Source: QQVM01 sp964544885
GTDB taxonomy: Bacteria; Bacteroidota; Bacteroidia; AKYH767-A; 2013-40CM-41-45
NCBI GenBank assembly: GCA_964544885.1
Contig: CAZJDX010000003.1
Coordinates: forward strand, 128,651 to 192,650
Direction: 5' to 3'
DNA: 64,000 nt
This document shows positions 44,101-53,655 of this stretch, piece after piece. The stretch's first letter is position 1, and every line of letters begins with the position of its first letter. Made by a program: the position numbers and the translations under genes. Under the pieces are notes generated by a model. It searched no databases and was not told the origin of the DNA. It saw nothing but the letters and a program-made list of their open reading frames with translations.

Positions 44101-47100
44101 TGGTGTCAGTACAAGAGGGATCTCATATTCATAATAGTTGTCATTGAAATCACTGCCGAGCCTGACAAAGGCATTGATATCACCGTTAGACAGGTTATCA
44201 CTCGCGCCGGCTGACTCGGCATGGATGAACATCTTCAGCTTTTTGTATGCCCGGATATCTATCTGGGTATTTTTGTAGGCCGCACGGGCGTCGCCATCCT
44301 GCAATTCGCAGACCCGTAAAACGAGCGACTGTTCGTTGAGTGTAGACAACTGGGTGGTACTTACATCTCTTTCCTTTTCGATACCGGGAGGCAGTACATA
44401 AGGAACCGGCTGGCGGCTTCCGTTCTCTTCTATACTCACTGAGGCAATGTCGAATTGTGTTCCGCCGGGAACTTCCGGAGTCGGACTGTATTCTCCGGGC
44501 TGCAGGAGTGAGAAATTATACCGGCGCCATTCTCCGCGAAGAAATTCAAGTTTGGCAAAGCGGCAAACCACGGGAGATTCAAATCTCTTCATGTACATCC
44601 TGATGAAACGGATGTTCTGCAAGTCGACCTCTCCGATAATTCTTTCCGGTGATTTGATGGGGATCTTGAACTGATACCATCTGACCGTGCCGGTTGTGTT
44701 ATTGGCAAAACGTACAGGCGACTCGATCATGTCGGTGATGTAGTTTTGTCCCACAGTCATGTTACCGGGTCTCAGGTCAACCTTGTACTGGTAGTAGTTC
44801 TCGCCGACGTCCATGTTGTTGTCGCGGTTGATGTCTTCTCCGTCGGGGATAGAGGTAGCGGTCGACTGAACGCCGTTGATGGTTCCGTTGGCTGGTGAAT
44901 TACCCTGGTGCCCGTTATAGTATTTATAGCGGTCAAGCGGCGGTGCATTTTGCGTACTGAAGTCCGGGTTCAGAAAATACATGTAATTGTCATTCGAAGG
45001 ATCGGCGTTGGCCTGCGGAAGCGCGCCCGGGAAATTGGCGCTCACCGCGTTCAGGTAAGGCACCTGGAAGAAAGTGCGTTCGTCTTCATCATTCAGTCCG
45101 TCGAGACCAACATCCTGAACGGTACGGCTGGAAGGCTCGTTGTCAAACGCGTTGACGATCGATTGTTCAATCGGGTAGCGGCCCCAGTTGGATGTTCCTG
45201 TAGTATAGTTGTTAGTCGGTGCAGGCAAACCGTTTTCAAAACTTTTATGACCATCACGGAGTATATCTTCGGAGATGCTTCCCAGATTGAAATAAAGTTC
45301 GCCTCCGGTACCGTCATTGGGTGAACCGTCAGCGAAAGGATCCATCATCCAGAACTGGATGAACTCAATATTGCTGGCTTCAAAGTCATTGGTTTCAATT
45401 TTCCGCATGACGCCACCCCAGCGACTGGCAGGATCGTTCAGTAAACCGGCTGCATTCATACCCGCTGATATACCGCTCAGCGGAAGGACATCGTAATTGT
45501 AGGGCCCTCTTTCTTCGGGATAGAAAGCAAGGTTCATACAGGTGATGGTCTGAGGACCGTTAGGTTGTGATTTGTTCGGGAAAATCTCCGTCTGAGGAAT
45601 TTCTCGGACGAAATTATTACTCATGTCGTTTTCGTCAACGTCAGGCGGTGTGATACCTCCCTGCTGGCGTTGGAAAAGCGGATCGACATAGTACCAGGCT
45701 ATACGGGCCCTGTTATATCCATAAATAAGACTGTCGTTGTATAAGGCTTCCGGAAACATCCCCGGCTCGATCTGTCCGAGGGGTGTGCTGGCAAGAAACC
45801 AGCTGCCGGGATTTTTCATGTCGAGTGGAGTGATGGCGCCTTCGAAATCGTCGACATAGGAAGTACCCGCTTTACCGACCGCTTTTGAATGACCGGGAAA
45901 TAGTTTGGCAACCTCACCACTCAGCGTGATGCTGGAAGTTTCTTTGGTATTATAAAGTGGAAGCTTATCCAGAAGTTTGGTGAGGAAACGCGAGTCAGTT
46001 CTGTAATTGGCGTCGGCTCCAACCATGGTGTTCGCGATAGGCTCATCGCCTATATTTACCTTCTGTGTGAGTGGCCTTTCAGAAAGTCTGAGAATGGTCG
46101 CGCCAACCTGCAGGTCTTTGTTGAACACATAGTCGAAGCGACTTCCGAGCATGGTCTTGGTCTGAAGGTTAAAGAGCGAATTGCTTTCCAGTGATATGCT
46201 GATGGGAGTATTAGAGCGAAGGATCCCTTCATCAATGATCTTGACTCTTCCAAGCGTATAATCTACGGTGTACTCCACATTTTCCGTCAGTTGCCTTCCA
46301 CCGGCTGTGACCTTCACCGATCCCTGCGGGACATTCACCGCATTGAGAGGAATGTCGGATCCTGAAGAACTCTGATAAGATCCGCGCATACTGAATTTGT
46401 TTTTTTCCGGTTGTTGTTGCGCGGAGGTTTTCGTTGAATCATAAAGGGCATAATAACCGTACCTGTCGGCGAGTGTTGTATCTCCGCAGAATTTATTTCG
46501 CAGATAGCTTCCGAAGGGTTCTCTTACCGGGAAAATGATCCTTCCGTTCTGGCTGTTGATCGTTATTCCGTTGACGAAGTCAAACATACCGTCGGGCTGA
46601 GGGTCGCCGTTAGTATTGAGATCGTCGAGATTGAGAAGTTTGATCAGGGGAATACCTTGTATCTCCGCACAACCGTCAGGAATGTAATTGATATTTCCTC
46701 CGATACGATCGTCCTGATACAGGATGTCAAGCCGGAAATTTTCCTGTCCGATATTATATCCGTTGAGGGAATAGATATTTTTCATCATCAGATCCCAGGT
46801 GTAGAATTTCGGAGTGAAACTCGTACTGCGGATCAGTTTGACGAACAAGGCCTCTGGCGGAGGCGCAATCGAAGATGTTGTCAGCTCTCCTACCTGATGA
46901 ACCTGGCCACCCAGGGTATATTCAAATGCTACGGCCAGTACCTGATTAGGCTCTAGTGTGGTGTTGAGAGAGATATAACCCAACTGCGGATTCAGGGTGT
47001 ACTCATTTTGCTGGAGCATCCTTGCATTTTCCACCGTTTCGAAATTCCTGGTTCTTGTGAATCCGCTGAAGGCAAGAGGATCAAGAATAGAAGAGGCGTT

Positions 47101-48360
47101 TGAGATCTGCCGGAGACTGGAAGTTGGAATGGCTCCATATAACAGGTTGTTCGAAGAATCGGAAGGAATGATGTAATTGAAAGGCGGGTTACTGTTAATG
47201 AAAGGGATATTTTGACCCGGGTCCCGGTTGAATTCGCCAAGGTCGGCGAAAGCAATGATATTCCGGTTCTGATTGTTTTGGGAGGAGATGAATGACCTTG
47301 AAGTTACCCATACTTCGATGCGGGTGATGTTCACTCCGGAGCCGATCCGGTTCAGGTCACTCAGACTGGCATCATAACGGTCCTTGAAATATTGCGAAAG
47401 AAAAAAGTGACGGTTTGCCTCGTACTGATCGGCCTTGATATCAAAGGTCACCGTTTGTGCGCCGCCCTGTACATCGATTGTCTTCGCTTCACCTTTTTGC
47501 TGTGAGAATACGCTGGTCACCGTCATTCTTCCAAACTGCAACTGAGTTTTAATCCCGAAAAGACTTTGTGAACCCTGGATGAGTTGAGTGCTGAGGGGAA
47601 GGTTGACATTTCCGGCTTCGATTTTCTTGATGATATCATCCTCGTAACCGGTGTATTCAAGCTTCATTTTGTTTTCGAAGTCGAAGGTGGCTTCGGTGTT
47701 ATAATTCATCGTAAGCTTCATCTTGTCGCCGATGTTGGCGATGACGTTCATCTGAATTTTTTCATTGAAGTCAAAGGTGGTTACGGTACGTTGTTTTTCA
47801 GGTAAGGCGGGGTTTTGGTTTTTGGCAATATTGATGGCGAAGTTCAGTTCAGCCGAACCTTGCGGCCTGATGTCGATGGTGTTCCCGCCGAATATCCGGT
47901 CGAATGCGACACTGTTGATGGTTATTTTCGGTGCAAATGCTTTTTTGGCAAGTTTATCGTCTTCAGTGGATCTCTGCTTCCAATAATCCTTTGTGGTCTT
48001 TCCGAATTCCGATTCAACAAATTCTTCGAAAGACATATAGGAAGGATTTCTGTAAAAAAGTTCCCCTATATTGTCATTGATATTGTAGCGATGGTTATCC
48101 GGATCATACTCCACATTCGTTTTCACGTTGGAGGGATCATTGAGGTATAAAGGATTGTTATAGGGATCCTCGCTGTATGGATCCGTGATTCTGTCTTCAA
48201 AAGGGTAAGGCAGTGTTGTGGTGTCGGAATCGGATTGAAAGACGGCGCCACCTGCCATACCGCTTTCTGAGAAACCCATCTGCGTTTCTGCTCCCCATAC
48301 AACACCTAAAAGTGACAAAGCACCTGCGATCCCGAAAAAGTATACTTTATAATTTTTCAA
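41143..48360 (-). CDS. sprA: SprA (Sov), outer-membrane translocon of the type IX secretion system
   Basis: 2405 residues, the usual SprA size. The start is TTG 48360: TGA lies in frame three codons upstream and the next ATG (residue 28) falls after the signal peptide (KVYFFGIAGALSLLGVVWG). AAAGG precedes the TTG by four bases. Features: the repeated SprA N-terminal domains (AFAPKITINSVAFDRIFGGNTIDIRPQGS and later GSAELNF; NMVGADANYRTDS), many FxG/F-x-L-x-F amphipathic strands of the giant 36-strand barrel, and the C-terminal barrel end SIRFTLAQ. SprA is the pore through which T9SS cargo, including four proteins of this window, cross the outer membrane, and is needed for gliding. Located between ruvA and gcvH, as in most Bacteroidota. 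Confidence 0.95.
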   Translation of the reverse strand: MKNYKVYFFGIAGALSLLGVVWGAETQMGFSESGMAGGAVFQSDSDTTTLPYPFEDRITDPYSEDPYNNPLYLNDPSNVKTNVEYDPDNHRYNINDNIGELFYRNPSYMSFEEFVESEFGKTTKDYWKQRSTEDDKLAKKAFAPKITINSVAFDRIFGGNTIDIRPQGSAELNFAINIAKNQNPALPEKQRTVTTFDFNEKIQMNVIANIGDKMKLTMNYNTEATFDFENKMKLEYTGYEDDIIKKIEAGNVNLPLSTQLIQGSQSLFGIKTQLQFGRMTVTSVFSQQKGEAKTIDVQGGAQTVTFDIKADQYEANRHFFLSQYFKDRYDASLSDLNRIGSGVNITRIEVWVTSRSFISSQNNQNRNIIAFADLGEFNRDPGQNIPFINSNPPFNYIIPSDSSNNLLYGAIPTSSLRQISNASSILDPLAFSGFTRTRNFETVENARMLQQNEYTLNPQLGYISLNTTLEPNQVLAVAFEYTLGGQVHQVGELTTSSIAPPPEALFVKLIRSTSFTPKFYTWDLMMKNIYSLNGYNIGQENFRLDILYQDDRIGGNINYIPDGCAEIQGIPLIKLLNLDDLNTNGDPQPDGMFDFVNGITINSQNGRIIFPVREPFGSYLRNKFCGDTTLADRYGYYALYDSTKTSAQQQPEKNKFSMRGSYQSSSGSDIPLNAVNVPQGSVKVTAGGRQLTENVEYTVDYTLGRVKIIDEGILRSNTPISISLESNSLFNLQTKTMLGSRFDYVFNKDLQVGATILRLSERPLTQKVNIGDEPIANTMVGADANYRTDSRFLTKLLDKLPLYNTKETSSITLSGEVAKLFPGHSKAVGKAGTSYVDDFEGAITPLDMKNPGSWFLASTPLGQIEPGMFPEALYNDSLIYGYNRARIAWYYVDPLFQRQQGGITPPDVDENDMSNNFVREIPQTEIFPNKSQPNGPQTITCMNLAFYPEERGPYNYDVLPLSGISAGMNAAGLLNDPASRWGGVMRKIETNDFEASNIEFIQFWMMDPFADGSPNDGTGGELYFNLGSISEDILRDGHKSFENGLPAPTNNYTTGTSNWGRYPIEQSIVNAFDNEPSSRTVQDVGLDGLNDEDERTFFQVPYLNAVSANFPGALPQANADPSNDNYMYFLNPDFSTQNAPPLDRYKYYNGHQGNSPANGTINGVQSTATSIPDGEDINRDNNMDVGENYYQYKVDLRPGNMTVGQNYITDMIESPVRFANNTTGTVRWYQFKIPIKSPERIIGEVDLQNIRFIRMYMKRFESPVVCRFAKLEFLRGEWRRYNFSLLQPGEYSPTPEVPGGTQFDIASVSIEENGSRQPVPYVLPPGIEKERDVSTTQLSTLNEQSLVLRVCELQDGDARAAYKNTQIDIRAYKKLKMFIHAESAGASDNLSNGDINAFVRLGSDFNDNYYEYEIPLVLTPWGATAREDVWPEGNNMEIDLEKLVDAKLLRNNAMISNSTVTLLTPYRVVDGDRTIIIKGTPNLSSVRSIMVGVRNPKDPNGDGPKICAEIWINELRLSDFDEKGGWAATARITTKLADLGTLTVTGLHSTAGWGSIEKKVSERDKENKTSYDVATTIELGKFLPEKSGVKIPMYFGYGEQFINPEYNPLDPDVKLNKALDATPNNEVRDSIKKQVQDYTQRKSLNFTNVRKTKTGTNAKSRVYDVENLNFTYAYTEIYQRNYNVEYSLAKTYQGIVGYNYNSSSKPITPLAKVKAFGGKGFALLKDFNFNPLPSSLNFRGSIDRTYAETQLRNNSGLAFKIDPTYIKSYTMQRTYGLNWDLTKSLKLDFNATANATIDEPVGKLDTREERDSVKENILRLGRLNNYNHATNITYNVPFNKIPMMDWLSGNVRYGGVYNWQASPLYRDSTDDQIKTNPWANTIQNSRTLQFTGNVTFTNLYSKVPYLKKITANAPPRGREAPRPAKPRNPKDSLDKAAEKPDKPSAIGTGIKEFVKVLMMVKSASLSYSQTDGTMLPGFRGTPDWVGQDWNYNDQKGAPGWGFLFGSQKDPRPEAIKYNWLTEDTTLNSFFTTTHQENLSARISAEPIRSFKIEITGNRNYSLSHNEYFRYGSDGVIRSYSPTESGTFSISYLSWNTHFVKDAKDYSNENFETFKSNLPLVSALMASDNPNAPGTVDTAGYSAGYGRSQQEVLTYAFLAAYSGKDPSKKLNERFPKIPKPNWRVTYDGLSRVKAFQKIIQSFSLTHGYRSTYSINSFSQNMLYEEINSAPSRRDTAGNFVPIYAIQQITLVEQLAPLIGIDITWKNSLQTRFEIKRDRTLTLAYSNIQVTEVRGIDYVIGLGYKIKKVTFPFGIGRGKRPVNDLSLRADFNLRKNTTILRKLIENTNQPSSGSQTIGVKVSADYPVTDRFNIRAFYDWNANDPFVSSSYPTSNTNAGISIRFTLAQ

Positions 48361-48468
48361 GGCCTTTCAAATATTTGACAGTCAATCATATGGGTAAATT
48401 CGCCCCTGTAATTCTGATTTTACAAAGGCATAAAAATACTTTTTTTAAACTATTCCTGACATATTTCA

Positions 48469-49044
48469 TCAAAGCGCTTTCAGAGCTTGTTTGATAAGGT
48501 CTTCGACGGATGCTGAGGGATTGGTTTTCAGCAGGCTATCGAGAGTTTTATCGACAGATGTCTTGGTAAAACCCAAGGTAACCAGCGCCGATAAAGCCTC
48601 ATCTTTTACCCTGAGCGGAGAATTTACCGGATGTGATGCAGCCTCTTTTTTAAGTTTATCCTTTAGTTCAAGAATGATCCGTAATGCTGTCTTCTCACCG
48701 ATACCTTTTATGCTTTTCAGTTTTGGAGCATTTTCCTGAATGATACAATTTTCAATTTCATGAACATTCATACTGCTGAGCATCATTCTTGCCGTATTAC
48801 AACCAATGCCTGAAACGGAAATGAGCATTCGGAAAAGGTATCGTTCCTCTTCATCCGCGAAGCCGTATAACGACTGCGAATCCTCTGATATTTGAAGGTG
48901 TGTTAAAATTTTAATGTTCTCATGGTCGGCGAGCTTTTCATAGGTGTAGAGAGAAATATTAACCTGATACCCGACTCCGTTGCATTCGATAACGATGGAT
49001 GCAGGATTTTTTTCTACAACTTTCCCGCGAAGATGATTAATCAT
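48469..49044 (-). CDS. ruvA: Holliday junction branch migration protein RuvA
   Basis: 191 residues. An N-terminal OB-fold (MINHLRGKVVEK, NGVGYQVNIS), a helix-hairpin-helix region (RMLISVSGIGCNTARMMLS, IKGIGEKTALRIILELKDKL) and a C-terminal RuvB-binding three-helix domain (EALSALVTLGFTKTSVDKTL). It holds Holliday junctions for RuvB. It lies 108 bases upstream of sprA, sharing strand. A TACTTTCG on the minus strand ~80 bases upstream is an imperfect promoter match. Confidence 0.95.
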   Translation of the reverse strand: MINHLRGKVVEKNPASIVIECNGVGYQVNISLYTYEKLADHENIKILTHLQISEDSQSLYGFADEEERYLFRMLISVSGIGCNTARMMLSSMNVHEIENCIIQENAPKLKSIKGIGEKTALRIILELKDKLKKEAASHPVNSPLRVKDEALSALVTLGFTKTSVDKTLDSLLKTNPSASVEDLIKQALKAL

Positions 49045-49471
49045 GTGCCTGATGTGGATTTGATCCGGAAATTCTTTCCGTCATTCACTAATTACCAGCG
49101 AAAGTAATTAAAATGAAGCTCGGAAATTACCGTGAATCCGGTTTTTAACACCTTGAAATGTTTATGGCCCTTAAAGGCGCTTCAACTTAGTTGACGGGAA
49201 CTTTTAATCAGGATCTGGCCTGAGGATGAAAACTTAGAGGAAATCTGAAAGGCTTAGGAGATTATTACGAAGGCAGCAATTGCAGTGTTCACATAGCCTG
49301 TGCTGTGTATGCTTTGTTCCGGATCAATAGGATGAGTTTTCGGTTCGGAGCTCAACTGTTGAAATCTGTTTTCTCTTCCATTGAGTAAATCGGGAATAAT
49401 GAGTAATTTCATTCTCAAATAATCAGACTGATAATCCATACAAGAAACTTAGTCGTCAAAACCTTTCACTC
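49045..49471. other. Divergent intergenic region ruvA / T9SS gene
   Basis: No gene supported. A TACTTTCG variant -7 box lies on the minus strand near 49100. A 61-codon minus-strand frame at 49254-49439 has no recognisable family or start context and is not called. No plus-strand promoter for 49472 was recognised. Confidence 0.4.
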
Positions 49472-50950
49472 ATGAACACAAAAAAGTTACATTCCTTCAT
49501 CTTCATTCTGCTTTTTACCACTCAGGTTTCATCTGCCTGGAATGTGGACGTTGAAGTATCAAGTGTTGCTCCGGAGGGAGCCTCATCGGTTATTGCAACT
49601 TCCGGAGGAGTTCTTTACGCAAGTGTTCCGCACACTTCACTGAACCCTTCTTTTGCTCTATCCATTTATGAATCCACTGATAACGGCGCAAACTGGACCC
49701 AGTTAAATACAGGAGGAGGATCTCCTGGACAAAACGTGGCGAAATCTAAAATGCTTGTCACAGGAACCGGAGAAGTTCTTTGTGTGTACAGTATCGGAAC
49801 AGGCATATATACACTGAATATTGCCAGTGGAATGGTCTATCCATTTACAACACTTGCCGCGGCGGATTTTGATGTAGCCGCCTCTCCAACGCATAATGCC
49901 TTATACCTCTTTGTTGATGCTGCTACCACCGATAATCTGAACCGCTATTCATCTTCCGATGGTGGTCAGACCTGGACCGGTACAAGCGCATTGGTGGCAG
50001 GTGACGCGGCGCAACCTAAGGTATATATGTCCGGTACAAGATTATACCTTACGTATTACGGGGCTTTACAAACCGATATAAAAACTTCCAAGATCGTTCA
50101 TGCCATTTATGCTGAATCAGGTGGGGGAAACCTCAGCTCTTTATCCGTTTTCCAGGACATAGTACCGAACAACACCATACGGAAAAGTCATTTCCAGCCG
50201 GTTGGTGTTGACCTGAGCAGTCTGGTCTGGTTCATCTGGACGGAAGGCAGCTCACCATCCGTGTTGAAGGCCAGGATAAGTTTTGACAATGGGGTAAATT
50301 TCGGAACTGAGTTTATCATCGCCGGTGATGCGAACATCAGTATAGAGCGCTTTGATGCCAGGCACTTTTATAATATCATCGGTAACGGAGTTCAGATTGC
50401 CTATTATGCAGACAGTGTTCAGCCAGGCGCTGCTGATCCGAATACCGAGTCTATCCGCTACATAACCGCACAACAAAGTTCACCCCAGGTATTTTCAAGT
50501 CCTTCCCTTGTCAGTGATCATACCGTTGACGGGAGCAGCGATAATTTTAATCCCGTAACCGTATTTTATCTTTACAACCTGAGCGAAACCGCCGGAGTCC
50601 TTTGGGTTCAGGATGATGGAACGGGATCCTCTCTGTTTTATGACGCGAGTTCTTCGATCGTATCGGTTGATGAGTATGAAGCGTTGAAGGATCAGGCTAT
50701 CAAAGTATATCCGAATCCCTGCACTTCGGATGCCTTTACTCATCTGAAAGATTATTCCGGAAAGAAAGGAACCCTGGAAATCTTTGACCTGAACGGACGC
50801 CTGGTTCAAAGCGGACAGATCGGGGAGACCGGACCCGGAGATCAGGAAATCCGTCTCGACCTGAGCGGAATCATTCCGGGTCTGTACCAGATCAGGATTT
50901 CAACGGAAGAAAATGTTCAGTACGGGCGTATCGTGAAGACCGGAAATTGA
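49472..50950 (+). CDS. T9SS-secreted protein with sialidase-like BNR repeats
   Basis: 492 residues with a signal peptide (LHSFIFILLFTTQVSSA, ~5-21). Residues ~25-395 look like a sialidase/BNR-type beta-propeller: Asp-box-like S-x-D-x-G-x-x-W motifs occur as STDNGANWTQL (~68-78), SSDGGQTWTGT (~156-166) and ISFDNGVNFGTEF (~270-282). Such repeats are structural and do not prove sialidase activity; the catalytic Arg triad was not found. The C terminus is a T9SS type A sorting domain (KVYPNPCTSD, FDLNGRLVQSG, then GLYQIRI and GRIVKTGN). Extracellular and possibly glycan-binding. Alone between ruvA and maeB, convergent with maeB. Confidence 0.78.
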   Translation: MNTKKLHSFIFILLFTTQVSSAWNVDVEVSSVAPEGASSVIATSGGVLYASVPHTSLNPSFALSIYESTDNGANWTQLNTGGGSPGQNVAKSKMLVTGTGEVLCVYSIGTGIYTLNIASGMVYPFTTLAAADFDVAASPTHNALYLFVDAATTDNLNRYSSSDGGQTWTGTSALVAGDAAQPKVYMSGTRLYLTYYGALQTDIKTSKIVHAIYAESGGGNLSSLSVFQDIVPNNTIRKSHFQPVGVDLSSLVWFIWTEGSSPSVLKARISFDNGVNFGTEFIIAGDANISIERFDARHFYNIIGNGVQIAYYADSVQPGAADPNTESIRYITAQQSSPQVFSSPSLVSDHTVDGSSDNFNPVTVFYLYNLSETAGVLWVQDDGTGSSLFYDASSSIVSVDEYEALKDQAIKVYPNPCTSDAFTHLKDYSGKKGTLEIFDLNGRLVQSGQIGETGPGDQEIRLDLSGIIPGLYQIRISTEENVQYGRIVKTGN

Positions 50951-50989
50951 AAATTAACCCTTCGGATATTGATTACATCGAAGAAAGGA

Positions 50990-53263
50990 TCATTTCGAAT
51001 TCTTCCTCGACTGTGCATCTACCACTGCGATAGTGATCATATTTACGATCTCCCTCACAGAACTGCCCAGTTGAAGAATGTGAACCGGTTTTTTCATTCC
51101 CAATAAGACGGGTCCGATAGCTTCGGCGGCGCCCATTTCCTGTAGAAGTTTATAGGCGATGTTACCCGCTTCAAGACTCGGGAAGATCAAGGTGTTCGCG
51201 CCTTCATCCGCAAATTCGCAGAAAGGAAAATTATCACTCAACAGGGAAGGATTGAGCGCGAAATTGGCCTGCATCTCGCCGTCCACCAGCATCCCCGGAT
51301 ATTTTTTATGAAGAATGGCTACCGCATCACTCACTTTACGTGCCGTGGGATCATCGGAAGCGCCAAAATTAGAATAAGAAAGAAGCGCAATACGCGGACG
51401 GATATTGAACTGTTGCACCGCCCATGCTGTGAGAACGGTAATCTCCGCAAGGTCTTCGGCCGTCGGGTTAACATTGATGGTTGTATCGGCAAAAAATACA
51501 GGGCCTTTCTTGGTGACCATGATATACATTCCGGCCACTTTTTTCACTTCTTCCTGTGTGCCTATGATCTGTAGCGCCGGCCTTATGGTATCGCTGTACT
51601 TTCTGGTCAGACCTGATATAAGCGCGTCTGCTTCGCCTGCCTCTACCATCATCGCGCCATAATAATTCCTTTCATTCATGATTTTCTTCGCCTCATAGAG
51701 CGTGAAACCGCGTCGTTTTCTTTTCTTGAAGAAAACCTCACCGAAAGCATGACGTTTTTCTTCTTCTGCCCGCGGATCGATGATGGGCGTATCGCCCAGG
51801 TCGAGATTATTTTCAGCGATCAGTTTTTTGATTCTGCCTATGTTACCTAAGAGGATCGGTTTGGCTATTCCTTCGTCGCGCACAATCTGTGCGGCCTTGA
51901 GAATTTTATAGGAGTCGGCTTCCGCAAATACCACACGCTGCGGATTCTGTTTTGCCTTACTCGTTACCACACGAATGAGTTTATTGTCGAGTCCGAGTCG
52001 TTTGTGAAGGTCATCAATATACTGGTTCCAGTTTTTTATGGGTGACTGGGCAACACCGCTTTCCATAGCGGCACGGGCAACCGCAGGTGCCACAGAACTT
52101 ATCAATCGCGGATCCAGTGGTTTCGGTATGATATAATCCACCCCGAAGGTTATATTCTTTTTATTGTAAGCAAGGTTTACAATCTCAGGAACAGGTTCCT
52201 TGGCGAGATCTGCAATGGCTCGTACGGCGGCCAGTTTCATTTCTTCATTGATCTGACTTGCCCGGACGTCAAGCGCTCCGCGGAAGATGAAAGGGAATCC
52301 AAGCACATTATTCACCTGATTGGGATAATCGGATCTGCCGGTTGCTATAATGATGTCTTTTCTTGCGGCAGCGGCTTCATCATAGGAGATCTCAGGATCA
52401 GGATTGGCAAGCGCGAAGACTATGGCGTTTTTCGCCATGGACTTAACCATATCCTGACTGACAATATTTCCTTTTGAAAGTCCTAGAAAAACATCGGCAC
52501 CCTTGATTGCATCTTCCAGTGAATGAAGATTTTTTGAAGTGGCAAAAAAGCTCTTGTTTTCATCCAGGTCGGTACGGTCTTTTCGTAATACACCCGTGCT
52601 GTCGAGCATGATGATATTCTCTTTCTTCGCTCCCAGCGAGATGTAAAGTTTTGCGCAGGAAATAGCCGAAGCGCCTGCGCCGCTGACAACAACAGTAATT
52701 TTGTCAATTTTTTTCCCGGCCAGTTCGAGTGCATTCAGCAGCGCAGCGGCGCTTATAATGGCGGTACCATGCTGGTCATCGTGCATGACGGGAATCTTCA
52801 GTTCCTCCTTGAGTCTTCGTTCTATTTCGAAACATTCCGGAGCCTTTATATCTTCCAGATTGATCCCTCCGAACGTAGGAGCGATCGCCTTAACAGTCTG
52901 TATGAATTTGTCAACGTTGGTTTCGTCAATCTCAATGTCGAATACATCAATGTCGGCGAAGATCTTAAAGAGAAGACCTTTGCCCTCCATAACCGGTTTG
53001 GAGGCCAGCGCCCCTATATTACCCAGACCCAGCACGGCGGTACCGTTGGAGATCACGGCAACCAGGTTTCCTTTGGAAGTGTATTTATAAACCAGTTCGC
53101 TGTCGTCTGCTATGGCAAGACAGGGTTCTGCGACTCCTGGAGAATAAGCCAGCGACAGATCTCTTTGTGAACTGTATGGTTTGGTAGGAACTACTTCGAT
53201 CTTTCCGGGTCTTCCCTGAGAGTGATAGTCGAGCGCTTCCTGATTTTTCTTTTTAACCGTCAT
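50990..53263 (-). CDS. maeB: NADP-dependent malic enzyme with phosphotransacetylase-like domain
   Basis: 757 residues from ATG 53263 (MTVKKKNQEALDYHSQGRPGK); the earlier in-frame start at 53305 lies in the terminator hairpin and is rejected. The N-terminal malic domain has the SLAYSPGVAEPC and MEGKGLLFKIFADID segments; the NAD(P)-binding part has VVSGAGASAISCA and QDMVKSMAKNAIVFALANPDPEI. The C-terminal ~330 residues (VFAEADSYKILKA onward, GEADALISGLTRKYSDTIRP, ASDDPTARKVSDAVAIL) are phosphate-acetyltransferase-like and thought to be regulatory (acetyl-CoA sensing). It converts malate to pyruvate and CO2. A TACATTTA box (53289-53282, minus) may serve as promoter. Confidence 0.92.
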   Translation of the reverse strand: MTVKKKNQEALDYHSQGRPGKIEVVPTKPYSSQRDLSLAYSPGVAEPCLAIADDSELVYKYTSKGNLVAVISNGTAVLGLGNIGALASKPVMEGKGLLFKIFADIDVFDIEIDETNVDKFIQTVKAIAPTFGGINLEDIKAPECFEIERRLKEELKIPVMHDDQHGTAIISAAALLNALELAGKKIDKITVVVSGAGASAISCAKLYISLGAKKENIIMLDSTGVLRKDRTDLDENKSFFATSKNLHSLEDAIKGADVFLGLSKGNIVSQDMVKSMAKNAIVFALANPDPEISYDEAAAARKDIIIATGRSDYPNQVNNVLGFPFIFRGALDVRASQINEEMKLAAVRAIADLAKEPVPEIVNLAYNKKNITFGVDYIIPKPLDPRLISSVAPAVARAAMESGVAQSPIKNWNQYIDDLHKRLGLDNKLIRVVTSKAKQNPQRVVFAEADSYKILKAAQIVRDEGIAKPILLGNIGRIKKLIAENNLDLGDTPIIDPRAEEEKRHAFGEVFFKKRKRRGFTLYEAKKIMNERNYYGAMMVEAGEADALISGLTRKYSDTIRPALQIIGTQEEVKKVAGMYIMVTKKGPVFFADTTINVNPTAEDLAEITVLTAWAVQQFNIRPRIALLSYSNFGASDDPTARKVSDAVAILHKKYPGMLVDGEMQANFALNPSLLSDNFPFCEFADEGANTLIFPSLEAGNIAYKLLQEMGAAEAIGPVLLGMKKPVHILQLGSSVREIVNMITIAVVDAQSRKNSK

Positions 53264-53655
53264 GTGATTTTTTTGGGGTGATAAATGTAGTAATAAAAAA
53301 AGCACCCGCAGAAATACGGATGCTTTGAAAATAATAGCTCCAGTTAATAAAAATTTTCGTCGATTTTTTACATCGTCATCTTATGAATTGAAATAGAAAA
53401 CTCGATTGAATGGACATTCATGATCAATTGCATCCACTGAATTAATTCACATGTTGATTTTTCAATAAGCTAATTAAGGAAAAGTAGCCATGCCATGCAA
53501 GCCGCAGAGAATAATTGAAGGTATTTCTACGGAAATTTAACATAGGAGCAGGGAAATCCACTGATATTATCAATAATAAATGCTTTAAGCCTGCCTTTAA
53601 AAAGCGGGAATTTGCCTAATTTGCATACCTCAATCCAAAGAACTAATTTGAATTC
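53264..53655. other. Divergent intergenic region maeB / tlpA
   Basis: No gene supported in ~390 bases. Holds the orphan terminator at 53292-53326, a possible maeB -7 box (53289-53282), and a TGAATG/CATTCA palindrome (53407-53420). TAATTTG sequences near 53617 and 53644 resemble shortened plus-strand -7 boxes. Confidence 0.45.
53292..53326 (-). terminator. Orphan Rho-independent terminator just upstream of maeB
   Basis: On the minus strand AAAGCATCCG (53326-53317), an 8-base loop, CGGGTGCTTT (53308-53299; one mismatch), then TTTTTTATT. It faces the same way as maeB and ends about 28 bases before its ATG, yet no gene lies upstream on that strand before the divergent tlpA gene. It may be an attenuator or the end of an unannotated small RNA. 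Confidence 0.7.

Noticed and set aside
49254..49439. 61-codon minus-strand frame between ruvA and the T9SS gene
   Set aside because: No family, no ribosome-binding or promoter context; kept only as a note.
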